Positions 25,344 through 33,840 of a stretch of DNA of 64,000 bases are shown piece after piece. Source of the stretch: Halomonas sp. UBA3074 (GTDB lineage: Bacteria > Pseudomonadota > Gammaproteobacteria > Pseudomonadales > Halomonadaceae); NCBI RefSeq assembly GCF_002366715.1, contig NZ_DFBS01000005.1, positions 1 to 64,000 on the forward strand, given 5' to 3'. The position numbers and the translations under genes were made by a program. Positions within the stretch are counted from its first letter, which is position 1; every line of letters starts with the position of its first letter. Under the pieces are notes generated by a model. The model did not search any database and was not told where the DNA came from. It was given only the letters and a program-made list of their open reading frames with translations.

Positions 25344-25736
25344 CTAGGCATTGACGTTTTTTGGCATTAACCAAGGCGTAAGCCAATGCGTTAGAACAAC
25401 CGCAACATAAGCATAAAAAAAGAAAGTAGGGTTTGAAGGGGGCGCTGCCACGAACACCGCAACGAACAGTGCCACCGTCAAACCAAACTTGCCTGCTTCG
25501 GCACGAAACAAGCGCATCGCTGCCTGTGAAGGCCTACCCGCGCGCAAAACTCCCATCCTCTTGATGAAGAAAGCATGCGGGAGCAAGGCTACCAGCGCTC
25601 CTTTAAAAACCGATGACATGCCTTCAGCGTCTTCCACCCAATAGGCTGCCAGCATGCCGCAAAGGGTCATTGAGAGCTGAACGATCGTAAGCCGAAGGAT
25701 GTAGGCTTTTCGCCGCTGGGTTTCGTATCGCTGCAT
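25344..25736 (-). CDS. atpI: ATP synthase assembly protein AtpI
   Basis: Small membrane protein aiding c-ring assembly and possibly Mg2+ supply; 130 aa from ATG 25736 (MQRYETQRRKAYILRL). The frame is open to 25787 without a better ribosome site. Four hydrophobic segments, as expected (LTIVQLSMTLCGMLAAYWV, VFKGALVALLPHAFFI, FGLTVALFVAVFVAA, FFFYAYVAVVLTHWLTPWLM). First gene of the atp operon, about 34 bp ahead of atpB. Confidence 0.88.
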   Translation of the reverse strand: MQRYETQRRKAYILRLTIVQLSMTLCGMLAAYWVEDAEGMSSVFKGALVALLPHAFFIKRMGVLRAGRPSQAAMRLFRAEAGKFGLTVALFVAVFVAAPPSNPTFFFYAYVAVVLTHWLTPWLMPKNVNA

Positions 25737-25867
25737 AGCTCTAAATATGGGCTCTTTGTACGGGCTCTCACAATGTGCACTTAACAATAGCGCTTTGAAC
25801 CAATACCCAGCCCTAAAAAAATCGACGTACTTCGATAAACACAGGCAACTTGCACAAATCTTGCGCG

Positions 25868-25896
25868 ATTATAGGGAAGCGCTATCACACCTTCAA
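25868..25896 (-). promoter_or_regulatory. Sigma-70-type promoter of the atp operon
   Basis: On the minus strand: TTGAAG, 17 bp, TATAAT, located 132 bp upstream of the atpI start codon in the otherwise non-coding 25737-25987 gap. Near-consensus hexamers with ideal spacing. Confidence 0.75.
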
Positions 25897-25987
25897 CCGA
25901 AGTCGCACCAAATTTGTACGTTAAGGGGTCGATTTGCGACCAAAGAGGGAAAACGTGGTCTCTTCTTACGCGATATTGAATAGCCTG

Positions 25988-26917
25988 CTATTTAATATGA
26001 TTTAAGATGCCGTCTAACTCTTCCAGGCTTGTATAGCGTATCGTTAATTTACCTTTGCCTTTTTGACCATGATCAATGGAGACAGGTGCACCCAGCAACT
26101 CCCCAAGCTGCGTCTCAAGCCTAGCTACATCGGGCTGCTTGGCTTGACGGCTTGGAGGGGTAATTGGCGCTTGGCTGCTCTGTACCTTTTTCACCAGCGC
26201 TTCGGTCGCGCGTACCGTCATGTCATTATTGACGACTTCATGGGCAACTTGACGCTGCTGAGCACTGTTCAGTGACAATAATGCCCGCGCATGGCCCATA
26301 TCCAAATCGCCACGTTCCAGCAAGGTTTGTACTTCGGGGTCTAGCGCCAGTAGACGCAATAGATTGGCTACCTGGGTGCGTGATTTACCCACTGCATCTG
26401 CTATCTGCTGCTGCGTCAGCTCGAACTCTTCACCCAACCGCTTAAGCGCCATGGCTTCTTCAACGGCGTTGAGATTTTCGCGCTGGATATTTTCTATCAA
26501 TGCCAGCGCCAGCGCCACTTCATCGCTAACTTCGCGAATCACGGCTGGAATAACGTCCAACTCAGCCAGTTGGGCGGCCCGCCAGCGACGCTCGCCAGCA
26601 ATAATTTCGTAGCGATCCACGCCAATCGGCCGCACCACGATGGGTTGCATCACACCCTGGGCACGAATGGAGTCAGCGAGCTCTTCCAACGCTTCGGGCT
26701 GAATATCCCGGCGCGGCTGATATTTGCCGCGAGTCAATTGCCCGAGCGGCAACCGTTCAAGGCGATCTTCGGCCGTGTCCTCGGCTGCGCTATTTTTTGC
26801 TTCGCTCGCCAAGTCCATGGACGAATCACTACCGGCAAGTTCCAAGCTGTCACGGCGGCGGGCACCGGCACCAATCAGGGCATCCAGGCCACGTCCTAGC
26901 GCGGGTTTACGCGTCAT
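25988..26917 (-). CDS. parB: Chromosome-partitioning protein ParB
   Basis: CTP-dependent clamp that loads at parS and spreads to form the partition complex near the origin. Length 309 aa. The N-terminal ParA-interacting peptide RKPALGRGLDALIG is followed by the CTP-binding region (LERLPLGQLTRGKYQPRRD, ADSIRAQGVMQPIVVR, YEIIAGERRWRAAQLA with the GERRW motif), the helix-turn-helix (LTQQQIADAVGKSRTQVANLLRLL) and a C-terminal dimerisation part. It lies downstream of parA. Its likely targets are the four parS sites about 26 kb to the right, on the other side of both origin candidates. Confidence 0.97.
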   Translation of the reverse strand: MTRKPALGRGLDALIGAGARRRDSLELAGSDSSMDLASEAKNSAAEDTAEDRLERLPLGQLTRGKYQPRRDIQPEALEELADSIRAQGVMQPIVVRPIGVDRYEIIAGERRWRAAQLAELDVIPAVIREVSDEVALALALIENIQRENLNAVEEAMALKRLGEEFELTQQQIADAVGKSRTQVANLLRLLALDPEVQTLLERGDLDMGHARALLSLNSAQQRQVAHEVVNNDMTVRATEALVKKVQSSQAPITPPSRQAKQPDVARLETQLGELLGAPVSIDHGQKGKGKLTIRYTSLEELDGILNHIK

Positions 26918-26977
26918 TCGCTTTCCCTCATTTTTCAGCGCCCCTTTCTTGAACTGAAGAGTTGAAGTGAAGAGTGG

Positions 26978-27745
26978 TTACAGTGAAAGACGACGAATCA
27001 TCTCTTTTGCCAACACACGATAGGCCTGGCTACCCCGGGAGAACCGGGCATATTGGGTCACGGGTAACCCGTGACTTGGCGCTTCGGCAACTTTTACGTT
27101 GCGGGGTATGGTGGTTTTTAACAGCATGTCACCAAAGTAATCACGCAGTTGCTTATCCACTTCCCGGGTCAAGCTGGTGCGCTTGTCGTACATGGTGCGC
27201 AGTATGCCCGCAATCGCTAGGTCTGGATTCACATTCTGCTTAATCTGTTCAACGGTATCGAGCAGCGCCGATAACCCCTCCAGAGCATAAAACTCACACT
27301 GTAGAGGGATCAGTACACTATCGGATGCCGTCAAGGCATTGACTGTCAGCATGTTCAAAGAGGGCGGGCAGTCGATCAACACTACGTCATAAGCCTCCGA
27401 GACCGACGCAAGCGCATTGGTTAGGCAGCTCTCGCTTTTATCGCGATCCAACAGCTCAACTTCTGCGGCGGTAAGATCACCGTTACCCGGCAGAACGTCA
27501 TATTTTACCGCCAGGTCTTTAACGATGGTCTCAGCGGCCGTTGCTTCACCGAGCAGTACATCCAGCACGCTTTTGTCGAGCTCGTATTTATCGATGCCGC
27601 TGCCCATGCTGGCATGGCCTTGAGGGTCAAGATCCACCAGCAGCACGCGACGATCGAGTCCAGCGAGGCTAGCCGCCAAGTTAACGGCTGAGGTGGTCTT
27701 GCCCACACCGCCTTTTTGGTTGGTCAGGGCAATGATCTGGCTCAC
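26978..27745 (-). CDS. parA: Chromosome-partitioning ATPase ParA (Soj)
   Basis: Walker-type ATPase that moves ParB-parS complexes along the nucleoid; 255 aa. Deviant Walker A KGGVGKTT at residues 11-18 with the signature lysine, VLLVDLDPQGHASMG, VLIDCPPSLNMLTVNAL and the DNA-binding region toward the C-terminus. No N-terminal helix-turn-helix, so it is the chromosomal type and not a plasmid ParA. Its start codon abuts the rsmG stop codon. Confidence 0.97.
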   Translation of the reverse strand: MSQIIALTNQKGGVGKTTSAVNLAASLAGLDRRVLLVDLDPQGHASMGSGIDKYELDKSVLDVLLGEATAAETIVKDLAVKYDVLPGNGDLTAAEVELLDRDKSESCLTNALASVSEAYDVVLIDCPPSLNMLTVNALTASDSVLIPLQCEFYALEGLSALLDTVEQIKQNVNPDLAIAGILRTMYDKRTSLTREVDKQLRDYFGDMLLKTTIPRNVKVAEAPSHGLPVTQYARFSRGSQAYRVLAKEMIRRLSL

Positions 27746-28411
27746 TTACTCAACTCCTTCTGGGGTCAGAATCAATAGCTGCCGCTGGGCCGTTTCAAAA
27801 GGTACTTCCAGCAGGTGACGCTTATGTAAACAAATACCGGCAGGCAATTCGCGTAACTCATCGTCAGCGCCCGGGCCTTTCATGGCCAGCCACTGACCAT
27901 CGGCACTCGGTAACTGGCGAGTCAAGGTGACAAAATCCACCAAGCTGGCAAACGCTCTCGAAATCACCTGATCAAACGTGGCGGCTTGAAACTGCTCTAC
28001 CCGCGCCTGAACAGGCGTGACGTTTTTTAGCCCTAATTCCATCACCGCTTGGCGTTGAAAACGGACTTTTTTGCCATTGCTGTCCAGCAGCGTGACGTCT
28101 AGCTGGGGGGCCAAAATAGCCAACACCAAACCAGGTAAACCTGGGCCCGCCCCCACATCCAACAGCCGCGGCCCTTGTACATAGGGCAGCACGACGGCGC
28201 TATCCAGCACGTGGCGCGATACCATGTCATCTACATCGCGCACCGCAGTGAGGTTATAAGCCCGGTTCCACTTGTGCAACAGGGCCAATAAACCGAGCAG
28301 CTGCTCGCGCTGGTGGTCGTCAACGTTGATTGCCAACTGGCTGAGCCCTTGATCGAGCCGGGGCGCGACGCTGGTAGGCAGCGTTTTCAATAGGGGAATC
28401 AACGAGCTCAT
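27746..28411 (-). CDS. rsmG: 16S rRNA m7G527 methyltransferase
   Basis: Methylates G527 of 16S rRNA using SAM; loss confers low-level streptomycin resistance in other species. Length 221 aa. SAM site LLDVGAGPGLPGLVLAI, and YNLTAVRD and RAFASLVDFVTLTRQL are family motifs. The start overlaps the mnmG stop by four bases (28408-28411), and its stop touches parA: a coupled mnmG-rsmG-parA-parB unit. Confidence 0.96.
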   Translation of the reverse strand: MSSLIPLLKTLPTSVAPRLDQGLSQLAINVDDHQREQLLGLLALLHKWNRAYNLTAVRDVDDMVSRHVLDSAVVLPYVQGPRLLDVGAGPGLPGLVLAILAPQLDVTLLDSNGKKVRFQRQAVMELGLKNVTPVQARVEQFQAATFDQVISRAFASLVDFVTLTRQLPSADGQWLAMKGPGADDELRELPAGICLHKRHLLEVPFETAQRQLLILTPEGVE

Positions 28412-30312
28412 CCGTTAACCACATCGGCCGCAGCGACTAACCGGCGCTTTTTCAAGTGCACCAACAGGATTGAAATCGCCGCAGGGGTGACCCCTGAAAT
28501 ACGCGCTGCATGGGCGAGGGTTTCTGGCCGTGCTTCCGCCAGCTTTTGGCGAATTTCGATGGATAGCCCCTCTATTTTCAAATAATCCAGCTCGGCGGGC
28601 AGCGCCGTTCCTTCATGGCGCTTTAGCTTATCAATCTCATCCTGCTGGCGATCGATATAGCCTTGGTACTTGGCTTGGATTTGTACCTGTTCGGCAACCG
28701 CTGGATCGGTAACCAACGTGCCTTCGATACCGGGCAGGTTGGCCAAGTCGCTATAGTTCAACTCAGGACGTTTAAGCAGATCACTTAGACGATATTCACG
28801 CGTGAGCGCCGCACCGGTAGTTTCCGCCACCTGTGCCGCAGCCGGGCTACCGGGCTGGATCCAAATGGTATCCAGACGCGCACTCTCTTGCTCAATGGCT
28901 TCGCGTTTTTGACTAAATGCAGCCCAGCGTTCGTCATTGACGAGGCCTAATTCGCGGCCAGCTTCGGTTAAGCGCAAATCTGCATTGTCTTCACGCAGTA
29001 ACAAGCGGTATTCCGCACGGGAAGTGAACATGCGGTACGGCTCTTTGGTACCCATGGTGATCAGGTCGTCGACCAGTACGCCGAGATAGGCTTCATCGCG
29101 ACGGGGATACCAGGCGTCCAGCTCTTGAGCACGGCGTGCGGCATTCAAACCCGCTAGCAAACCTTGAGCGCCAGCTTCTTCGTAACCGGTGGTGCCGTTA
29201 ATCTGACCCGCGAAAAACAGGCTGTGGATAAATTTAGTTTCCAGCGAGTGTTTTAAATCCCGCGGATCAAAAAAATCATACTCAATGGCGTAACCAGGCC
29301 GGGTGATATGGGCGTTTTCCAGGCCTTTTATCGAGCGAACCACTTGAATCTGTACGTCAAACGGCAGTGAGGTTGAGATGCCGTTGGGGTAAAGCTCGTG
29401 GGTATCCAGCCCTTCAGGTTCAATAAATACCTGATGGCTCGATTTATCGGCAAAGCGATGCACTTTGTCTTCAATCGACGGGCAGTAACGCGGCCCGATC
29501 CCTTCGATGACACCGGAATACATTGGTGAACGATCGAGATTGGCTAAAATCAGGTCATGGGTTTGCTGGTTGGTATGCGCAATATGGCAGCTGACCTGCT
29601 GAGGGTGCATGTCCCGCGATCCCAGGTAGGACATCACCGGCGTTGGAGTATCGCCTGGCTGCTCTTCCAACTGAGAAAAATCAACGGTTTTGGCATCAAT
29701 ACGCGGCGGCGTGCCGGTTTTTAAGCGGTCAACGCGAAACGGCAACGCACGCAAACGTTCAGCCAGTGCATTGGAAGGCGGATCACCCGCCCGACCGCCT
29801 TTACTTTGATCCAGACCAATGTGAATCACGCCACCCAAAAAAGTACCGGTGCATAGCACGACGCTTTTAGCGTGAAAGCGTATCCCGGTTTCCGTCACCA
29901 CACCACGTACGGTGTCGTTATCCACAATGAGATCGCCAGCGGCCTGCTGGAAAATCGTCAAGTTGGGTTGGTTTTCTAACATGCCACGAATAGCGGCTTT
30001 GTAGCGGATGCGATCCGCTTGAGCCCGAGTTGCCCTGACCGCTGGCCCTTTGCGGGCGTTGAGCACACGAAACTGGATACCACCCAAATCGGTGGCAAGT
30101 CCCATGGCGCCGCCCAGGGCATCGATCTCTTTGACTAAATGACTTTTGCCGATGCCGCCAATGGCGGGATTACAGGACATTTGGCCCAGCGTTTCGATGT
30201 TATGGGTAAGCAGCAGGGTCTGACAGCCCATGCGAGCAGAGGCCAATGCGGCTTCGGTTCCCGCATGGCCACCGCCGATGACAATCACGTCAAAGCGGTC
30301 GGGATAATTCAA
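28408..30312 (-). CDS. mnmG: tRNA uridine-5-carboxymethylaminomethyl modification enzyme MnmG (GidA)
   Basis: FAD enzyme that with MnmE installs cmnm5U34 in certain tRNAs. The frame opens at 30378, but similarity starts at NYPDRFDVIVIGGGHAGTEAA, aligning with E. coli MFYPDPFDV. That codon is TTG at 30312, preceded by GAGGTG, giving 634 aa (E. coli 629). The FAD dinucleotide motif GGGHAGTEAALASARMG is at the N-terminus; the conserved NPAIGGIGKSHLVKEIDALGG and the active-site Cys region near AGQINGTTGYEEAGAQGLLAGLNAA are present. The C-terminal helical domain recruits MnmE. In many relatives mnmE lies directly upstream; here about 14 kb separates them. Confidence 0.96.
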   Translation of the reverse strand: MNYPDRFDVIVIGGGHAGTEAALASARMGCQTLLLTHNIETLGQMSCNPAIGGIGKSHLVKEIDALGGAMGLATDLGGIQFRVLNARKGPAVRATRAQADRIRYKAAIRGMLENQPNLTIFQQAAGDLIVDNDTVRGVVTETGIRFHAKSVVLCTGTFLGGVIHIGLDQSKGGRAGDPPSNALAERLRALPFRVDRLKTGTPPRIDAKTVDFSQLEEQPGDTPTPVMSYLGSRDMHPQQVSCHIAHTNQQTHDLILANLDRSPMYSGVIEGIGPRYCPSIEDKVHRFADKSSHQVFIEPEGLDTHELYPNGISTSLPFDVQIQVVRSIKGLENAHITRPGYAIEYDFFDPRDLKHSLETKFIHSLFFAGQINGTTGYEEAGAQGLLAGLNAARRAQELDAWYPRRDEAYLGVLVDDLITMGTKEPYRMFTSRAEYRLLLREDNADLRLTEAGRELGLVNDERWAAFSQKREAIEQESARLDTIWIQPGSPAAAQVAETTGAALTREYRLSDLLKRPELNYSDLANLPGIEGTLVTDPAVAEQVQIQAKYQGYIDRQQDEIDKLKRHEGTALPAELDYLKIEGLSIEIRQKLAEARPETLAHAARISGVTPAAISILLVHLKKRRLVAAADVVNG

Positions 30313-30411
30313 GAGGCACCTCGTCTTGCGCCTTTCGGCACGGATGATGTGGCCAGGGCAGTTCTCAGACATGGCCACCTTAGATCAATGAGCCGGCAAG
30401 TATAAACCCCC

Positions 30412-30809
30412 TGTGGGTAACCGTCAGGTTTTTCCACACCTCGAATGGCTTAACAGCCTCTATTAATAACAACATAAATATAAAATAAAAGAAGTTCTAT
30501 AAATGTTGTAATTACTAGTGTGGACAAATTCTGTGTATAAGCGAATTATTACTAATAATTTCATTGGTTTATATTGTTGACTTCTACGTGTTTGAAAGCG
30601 GGAGTGCCTGGGTAGAAGGGGTGCTAAGCCTGTGGATGGAATAGGGCTTTATCCACAGAAGCATTTAAGCACGGCTTATCCACTGTCCAGTACCTGTGTT
30701 GTTACCGCACCTGTGTACAAGCGATTCATCGGCGCTATAAAAGCCAATCGGCGCTTATGGCAAGCCTTACAAGGGTATAGAGGCGCTAAGTAAAAAAAGT
30801 TTATCCACA
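30412..30809. other. DnaA-box cluster upstream of mnmG: candidate replication origin
   Basis: Part of a 578-bp gene-free stretch (30313-30891). I count three perfect TTATNCACA boxes (30532-30540 reverse, 30649-30657 forward, 30801-30809 forward) and five with one mismatch (30412-30420, 30430-30438, 30519-30527, 30676-30684, 30712-30720). An AT-rich tract at 30460-30580 (for example TTAATAACAACATAAATATA) could be the unwinding element. In enterobacteria oriC lies beside mnmG (gidA). Position and box density support an origin, but the dnaA-side region at 48.6-48.8 kb is a rival. Confidence 0.65.
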
Positions 30810-30812
30810 GGC

Positions 30813-30839
30813 AAAAAAAAGCCTGTCGAGTCGACAGGC
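30813..30839 (-). terminator. Terminator after the amino-acid ABC ATPase gene
   Basis: 9-bp perfect stem (GCCTGTCGA / TCGACAGGC) with a single-base centre, followed on the minus strand by eight T. It shields the DnaA-box region from transcription by the ABC operon. Confidence 0.85.
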
Positions 30840-30891
30840 CGGTACTTAAAAATGATTTAAAGACAATTTATAGCGCTATGAACCCATTTTT

Positions 30892-31662
30892 TTAATGTTT
30901 CAGCACGCGCGCTAGGAAGGATTGGGTGCGTTCATGTTGTGGTGAATCGAATAGCGTTTCAGGCGATCCTTGCTCGGTGATTTCGCCTTTATGGATAAAT
31001 ATCACGCGGTCAGCCACTTCACGAGCAAAGCCCATTTCATGAGTGACGATGACCATGGTCATGCCCTCTTTAGCCAACTCACGCATGGCATCCAACACTT
31101 CACCGATCATCTCCGGGTCAAGCGCCGAGGTAGGCTCGTCAAACAGCATCAGCCGGGGCTCCATGGCCAGGGCGCGTGCCAAGGCCACTCGCTGCTGCTG
31201 CCCCCCTGAGAGCTGGTTAGGATACTTATCAGCCTGGTCGGCGATACCGACCCTGTCTAGCAGTCGCTTAGCGTTGTTTTTGGCGTCTTCAAGGATTAAA
31301 CCGCGCACTTTAACCGGCGCCAAGGTGACGTTGTCGATAACGCTGAGGTGGGGAAATAAATTGAATTGCTGAAACACCATGCCCACTTCGGTGCGGATCG
31401 TTTGCAGTGCTTGCGTACTTTTTCCGTAGGGAAGCAACTCGTTATCGTCGACCACCAAACTGCCTGATTGGAATTCTTCTAGGCCATTAATACAGCGAAT
31501 TAACGTGGATTTGCCTGAACCACTGGCGCCGATAATCACCACCACTTCGCCTGGGATAATTTCTAAATCAATGCCATTAAGTACGTGCAGAGCGCCAAAG
31601 TGTTTATTGAGCTGCTGCATACGCACAATGGGTTGGGTTGCGTTGTCCATTGTATCGCTCAT
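30892..31662 (-). CDS. Polar amino acid ABC transporter ATP-binding protein (GlnQ type)
   Basis: Cytoplasmic ATPase of an amino-acid importer, 256 aa. Walker A GASGSGKSTLIRC at about residue 41, Q-loop MVFQQFNLFPHLSVIDNV, signature LSGGQQQRVALARALAMEP, Walker B LMLFDEPTSALDPE and the H-loop in VTHEMGFAREVADRVIF. Close in type to GlnQ, ArtP and HisP. It ends the operon binding protein-permease-ATPase, 11 bp after the permease gene, and is followed by a terminator. Confidence 0.93.
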   Translation of the reverse strand: MSDTMDNATQPIVRMQQLNKHFGALHVLNGIDLEIIPGEVVVIIGASGSGKSTLIRCINGLEEFQSGSLVVDDNELLPYGKSTQALQTIRTEVGMVFQQFNLFPHLSVIDNVTLAPVKVRGLILEDAKNNAKRLLDRVGIADQADKYPNQLSGGQQQRVALARALAMEPRLMLFDEPTSALDPEMIGEVLDAMRELAKEGMTMVIVTHEMGFAREVADRVIFIHKGEITEQGSPETLFDSPQHERTQSFLARVLKH

Positions 31663-31673
31663 TGCCCGTGTCC

Positions 31674-32345
31674 TTATTGTCCGGCCAAGCCTCTAACTTC
31701 AAGCTGGCGAAGGATGATGGAAAGTGTCCAAGTGATGGCTAGATACATTAATGCCACCATGAAGTAGACCTCCAGGGCGGTGAACGTGGTGGAGATATAA
31801 ATTTGCCCCTGACGCACCAACTCACCGACGCCGATCACTGAGAATAGTGAGGTGTCTTTAATACTTATAATGCCCTGGTTACCCAGTGAGGGGATCATCC
31901 GGCGAAAGGCTTGAGGCCATATCACATAGCGGAAGGACTGTGTCCGCGAGAGGCCTAAGGAAAGCGATGCTTCGCCTTGACCGCGCTCAATCGACTGTAC
32001 GCCGCCTCGAACGATTTCGGAGATGTAAGCGCCTGAGTTGACCGCAATGGCGGCAATACCGGCGACTAAAGGATTAATCGGGGAACCAAGCAACTGCGGT
32101 AAGCCGTAAAAAATAAACAGTACTTGGACCAGGATGGGCGTGCCGCGAAATACTTCGATATAAAAAATCGCAGGCCAGCGTAGCCAGCGCAGTCGGCTAA
32201 TGCGCAACAGGCCAAAGAAAATGCCGATAAAAAAACCGATGGCGAGGCCACCAAAAGAGATCAGTAACGTCCAGGGGATCCCTGGCAGTAGGTAGGGAAT
32301 AGACCCAAACGCTGCCGACCAATCAAACTGAAAATTGACGTCCAC
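31674..32345 (-). CDS. Polar amino acid ABC transporter permease (HisM/GlnP type)
   Basis: Inner-membrane subunit, 223 aa, with about five membrane helices. The amino-acid permease EAA region reads GEASLSLGLSRTQSFRYVIWPQAFRRMIPSLGNQ, and FRGTPILVQVLFIFYGLPQL is the typical segment of the family. Only one permease gene is present, so the transporter probably forms a homodimeric channel as in the Gln systems. It lies 116 bp after the binding-protein gene, with a strong hairpin between. Confidence 0.92.
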   Translation of the reverse strand: MDVNFQFDWSAAFGSIPYLLPGIPWTLLISFGGLAIGFFIGIFFGLLRISRLRWLRWPAIFYIEVFRGTPILVQVLFIFYGLPQLLGSPINPLVAGIAAIAVNSGAYISEIVRGGVQSIERGQGEASLSLGLSRTQSFRYVIWPQAFRRMIPSLGNQGIISIKDTSLFSVIGVGELVRQGQIYISTTFTALEVYFMVALMYLAITWTLSIILRQLEVRGLAGQ

Positions 32346-32400
32346 GCGGTGACTCCTGAATCAAAGAGAGACGATGAGCAAAAGCATTTAACAAACGCAG

Positions 32401-32431
32401 CAGGGCCGGGGGTTGTGGCCGCCCGGCCCTG
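32401..32431 (-). promoter_or_regulatory. Intercistronic stem-loop after the amino-acid-binding-protein gene
   Basis: Perfect 10-bp GC-rich stem (CAGGGCCGGG / CCCGGCCCTG) with no U-run, between binding-protein and permease genes. Likely stabilises the upstream mRNA or partially attenuates the downstream genes, as proposed for the similar hairpin at 3603-3626. Confidence 0.65.
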
Positions 32432-32461
32432 TCATCGCGCTATGCTGTTAGCAGGTGAGGC

Positions 32462-33235
32462 TTACTCTTCGCTAGGCGCTTCACCAAACCATTTGGCATA
32501 AATTTCATCGTAGGTGCCGTCTTCTTTCATCGCAGCGAGTGCTTCGTTGGTGGGTTCTACCCATTCGCTGCCTTTATGAAAAACGATGCCGTACTGTTGG
32601 CCTTCATAAAGCGGGCCGACGACTTTTGTACGCCCTTCACCGCGGGTTTGTGCGAAGTAGGAGACGTTGGGCGCATCGTAAAAGACAGCATCGACGTTAC
32701 GGCCCAGAAGCGCCATGTACATATCGCTCATAGCGGGGTAAGGCGTAATATCGGCGTCTTCACCCAGTTCTTGCTGCAGGTAGTCGTAGCTCGTGGAACC
32801 AATACGTGTGGCGATGGAGAGATCGGCGAGATCCTCGATGGTTTCAACATCGTCGTTGTCGGCACGAACAATGATTTTTAACCCGGAATCGTAGTAGGGG
32901 TCGGAGAAATCAACGATTTCAGCACGCTCTTCGGTAATGGTCGTACCGGCAATCGCGATTTCTTGGCTGCCGGTCTGCACGGCAGGAATGATGCCGGCGA
33001 ATTCCATCGTGGTGAGGTTGACTTCAAAGCCTGCGCGTTTGGCAACTTCATTGATGATGTCCATGTCGAAGCCGACCATTTCGCCGGTTTCTTGGTCCAT
33101 CATTTCAAAGGGAACAAAGCTTGGGTCCGTTACCACGTTTACCGAGGGCGTTTGCGCCATGGCGGTAGCGCTGCCTAGTCCCAGTGCAAGAGCGAGTGTG
33201 GTTTTTGTAATGCTGATGGGTAATGCAACTTTCAT
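32462..33235 (-). CDS. Periplasmic amino-acid-binding protein of an ABC importer (SBP family 3)
   Basis: Receptor for a polar amino acid, 257 aa. N-terminal signal peptide (ITKTTLALALGLGSATAMA, cleavage at about AMA-QT). The mature part starts VNVVTDPSFVPFEM, then ETGEMVGFDMDIINEVAKRAG, the family 3 signature. Toward the middle are IAGTTITEERAEIVDFSDPYY, IATRIGSTSYDYLQQEL and DAVFYDAPNVSYF. Acidic overall, as expected of exported proteins in halophiles. The family covers glutamine, histidine and arginine, and I cannot assign the ligand. First gene of its three-gene operon. Confidence 0.92.
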   Translation of the reverse strand: MKVALPISITKTTLALALGLGSATAMAQTPSVNVVTDPSFVPFEMMDQETGEMVGFDMDIINEVAKRAGFEVNLTTMEFAGIIPAVQTGSQEIAIAGTTITEERAEIVDFSDPYYDSGLKIIVRADNDDVETIEDLADLSIATRIGSTSYDYLQQELGEDADITPYPAMSDMYMALLGRNVDAVFYDAPNVSYFAQTRGEGRTKVVGPLYEGQQYGIVFHKGSEWVEPTNEALAAMKEDGTYDEIYAKWFGEAPSEE

Positions 33236-33383
33236 AAGTTTCCCCGTGATTTATATGGCTAGTCGTCAGTATCAGAGCGAAATATTTCGCTCGAATACCC
33301 TGGTAAGCCGTTATTGACCTATCAACCTTGGCGAGAAACCGTCAGGTCGTCAAGTCACGGGGAGCGCTGCGGGCCAACGCTGT

Positions 33384-33737
33384 TTAGACCATAAAGGAAG
33401 CGCCACACCCACAAGTAGTGGTGGCGTTGGGGTTTTGAACGCGAAAACGTGCCCCGGCCAAGCCCTCTTCGTAGTCGACGGTTGAGCCTACCAAGTATTG
33501 ATAGGAGAGTGGATCCACCACTAGCGCAGCCTCACCGAACTCAATCACGGTATCATCATCGGCAACGTTGTCGGCAAAGTCGAAGCCGTACTGAAAACCG
33601 GAACAGCCGCCACCGGTGACGTAGACCCGCAGTTTAAGGGATGGGTTATTCTCTTCTGCAATCAGCGCATTGATGCGTTTGCGCGCGCTATCAGAGAGCA
33701 GTAGTGGGGTTGGAACAAAGGCTTCTGCACCGCTCAT
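33384..33737 (-). CDS. erpA: Iron-sulfur cluster insertion protein ErpA
   Basis: A-type carrier that delivers [4Fe-4S] clusters to apoproteins such as IspG; 117 aa. The three ligand cysteines are Cys45 (GGGCSGFQYGF), Cys109 and Cys111 (TTCGCGASFMV). The DDDTVIEFGEAALVVDPLSYQYLVGSTVDYEEGL core identifies the family, and ErpA is favoured over IscA by the N-terminal region and length. It lies 103 bp downstream of argC on the same strand. Confidence 0.93.
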   Translation of the reverse strand: MSGAEAFVPTPLLLSDSARKRINALIAEENNPSLKLRVYVTGGGCSGFQYGFDFADNVADDDTVIEFGEAALVVDPLSYQYLVGSTVDYEEGLAGARFRVQNPNATTTCGCGASFMV

Positions 33738-33793
33738 GGGTACCTCCCGCGAGCTTAAAGAACGAATAAATCGGCATTGGGGGGTGATTATGG

Positions 33794-33833
33794 GTAATTC
33801 CCAGCAAATTGGTCAACTATTGCTGGGAATTAC
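33794..33833. repeat. 14-bp perfect inverted repeat between argC and erpA
   Basis: GTAATTCCCAGCAA, 12 bases, TTGCTGGGAATTAC. No U-run follows on the minus strand, so it is not a classic terminator. It could act as a processing/stability hairpin in an argC-erpA transcript or as an operator upstream of erpA. Confidence 0.65.
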
Positions 33834-33840
33834 TGAAACG

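Noticed and set aside
30313..30378. N-terminal extension of mnmG to an upstream start
   Set aside because: The extra residues have no counterpart in other MnmG proteins, and TTG 30312 with GAGGTG fits the conserved N-terminus.
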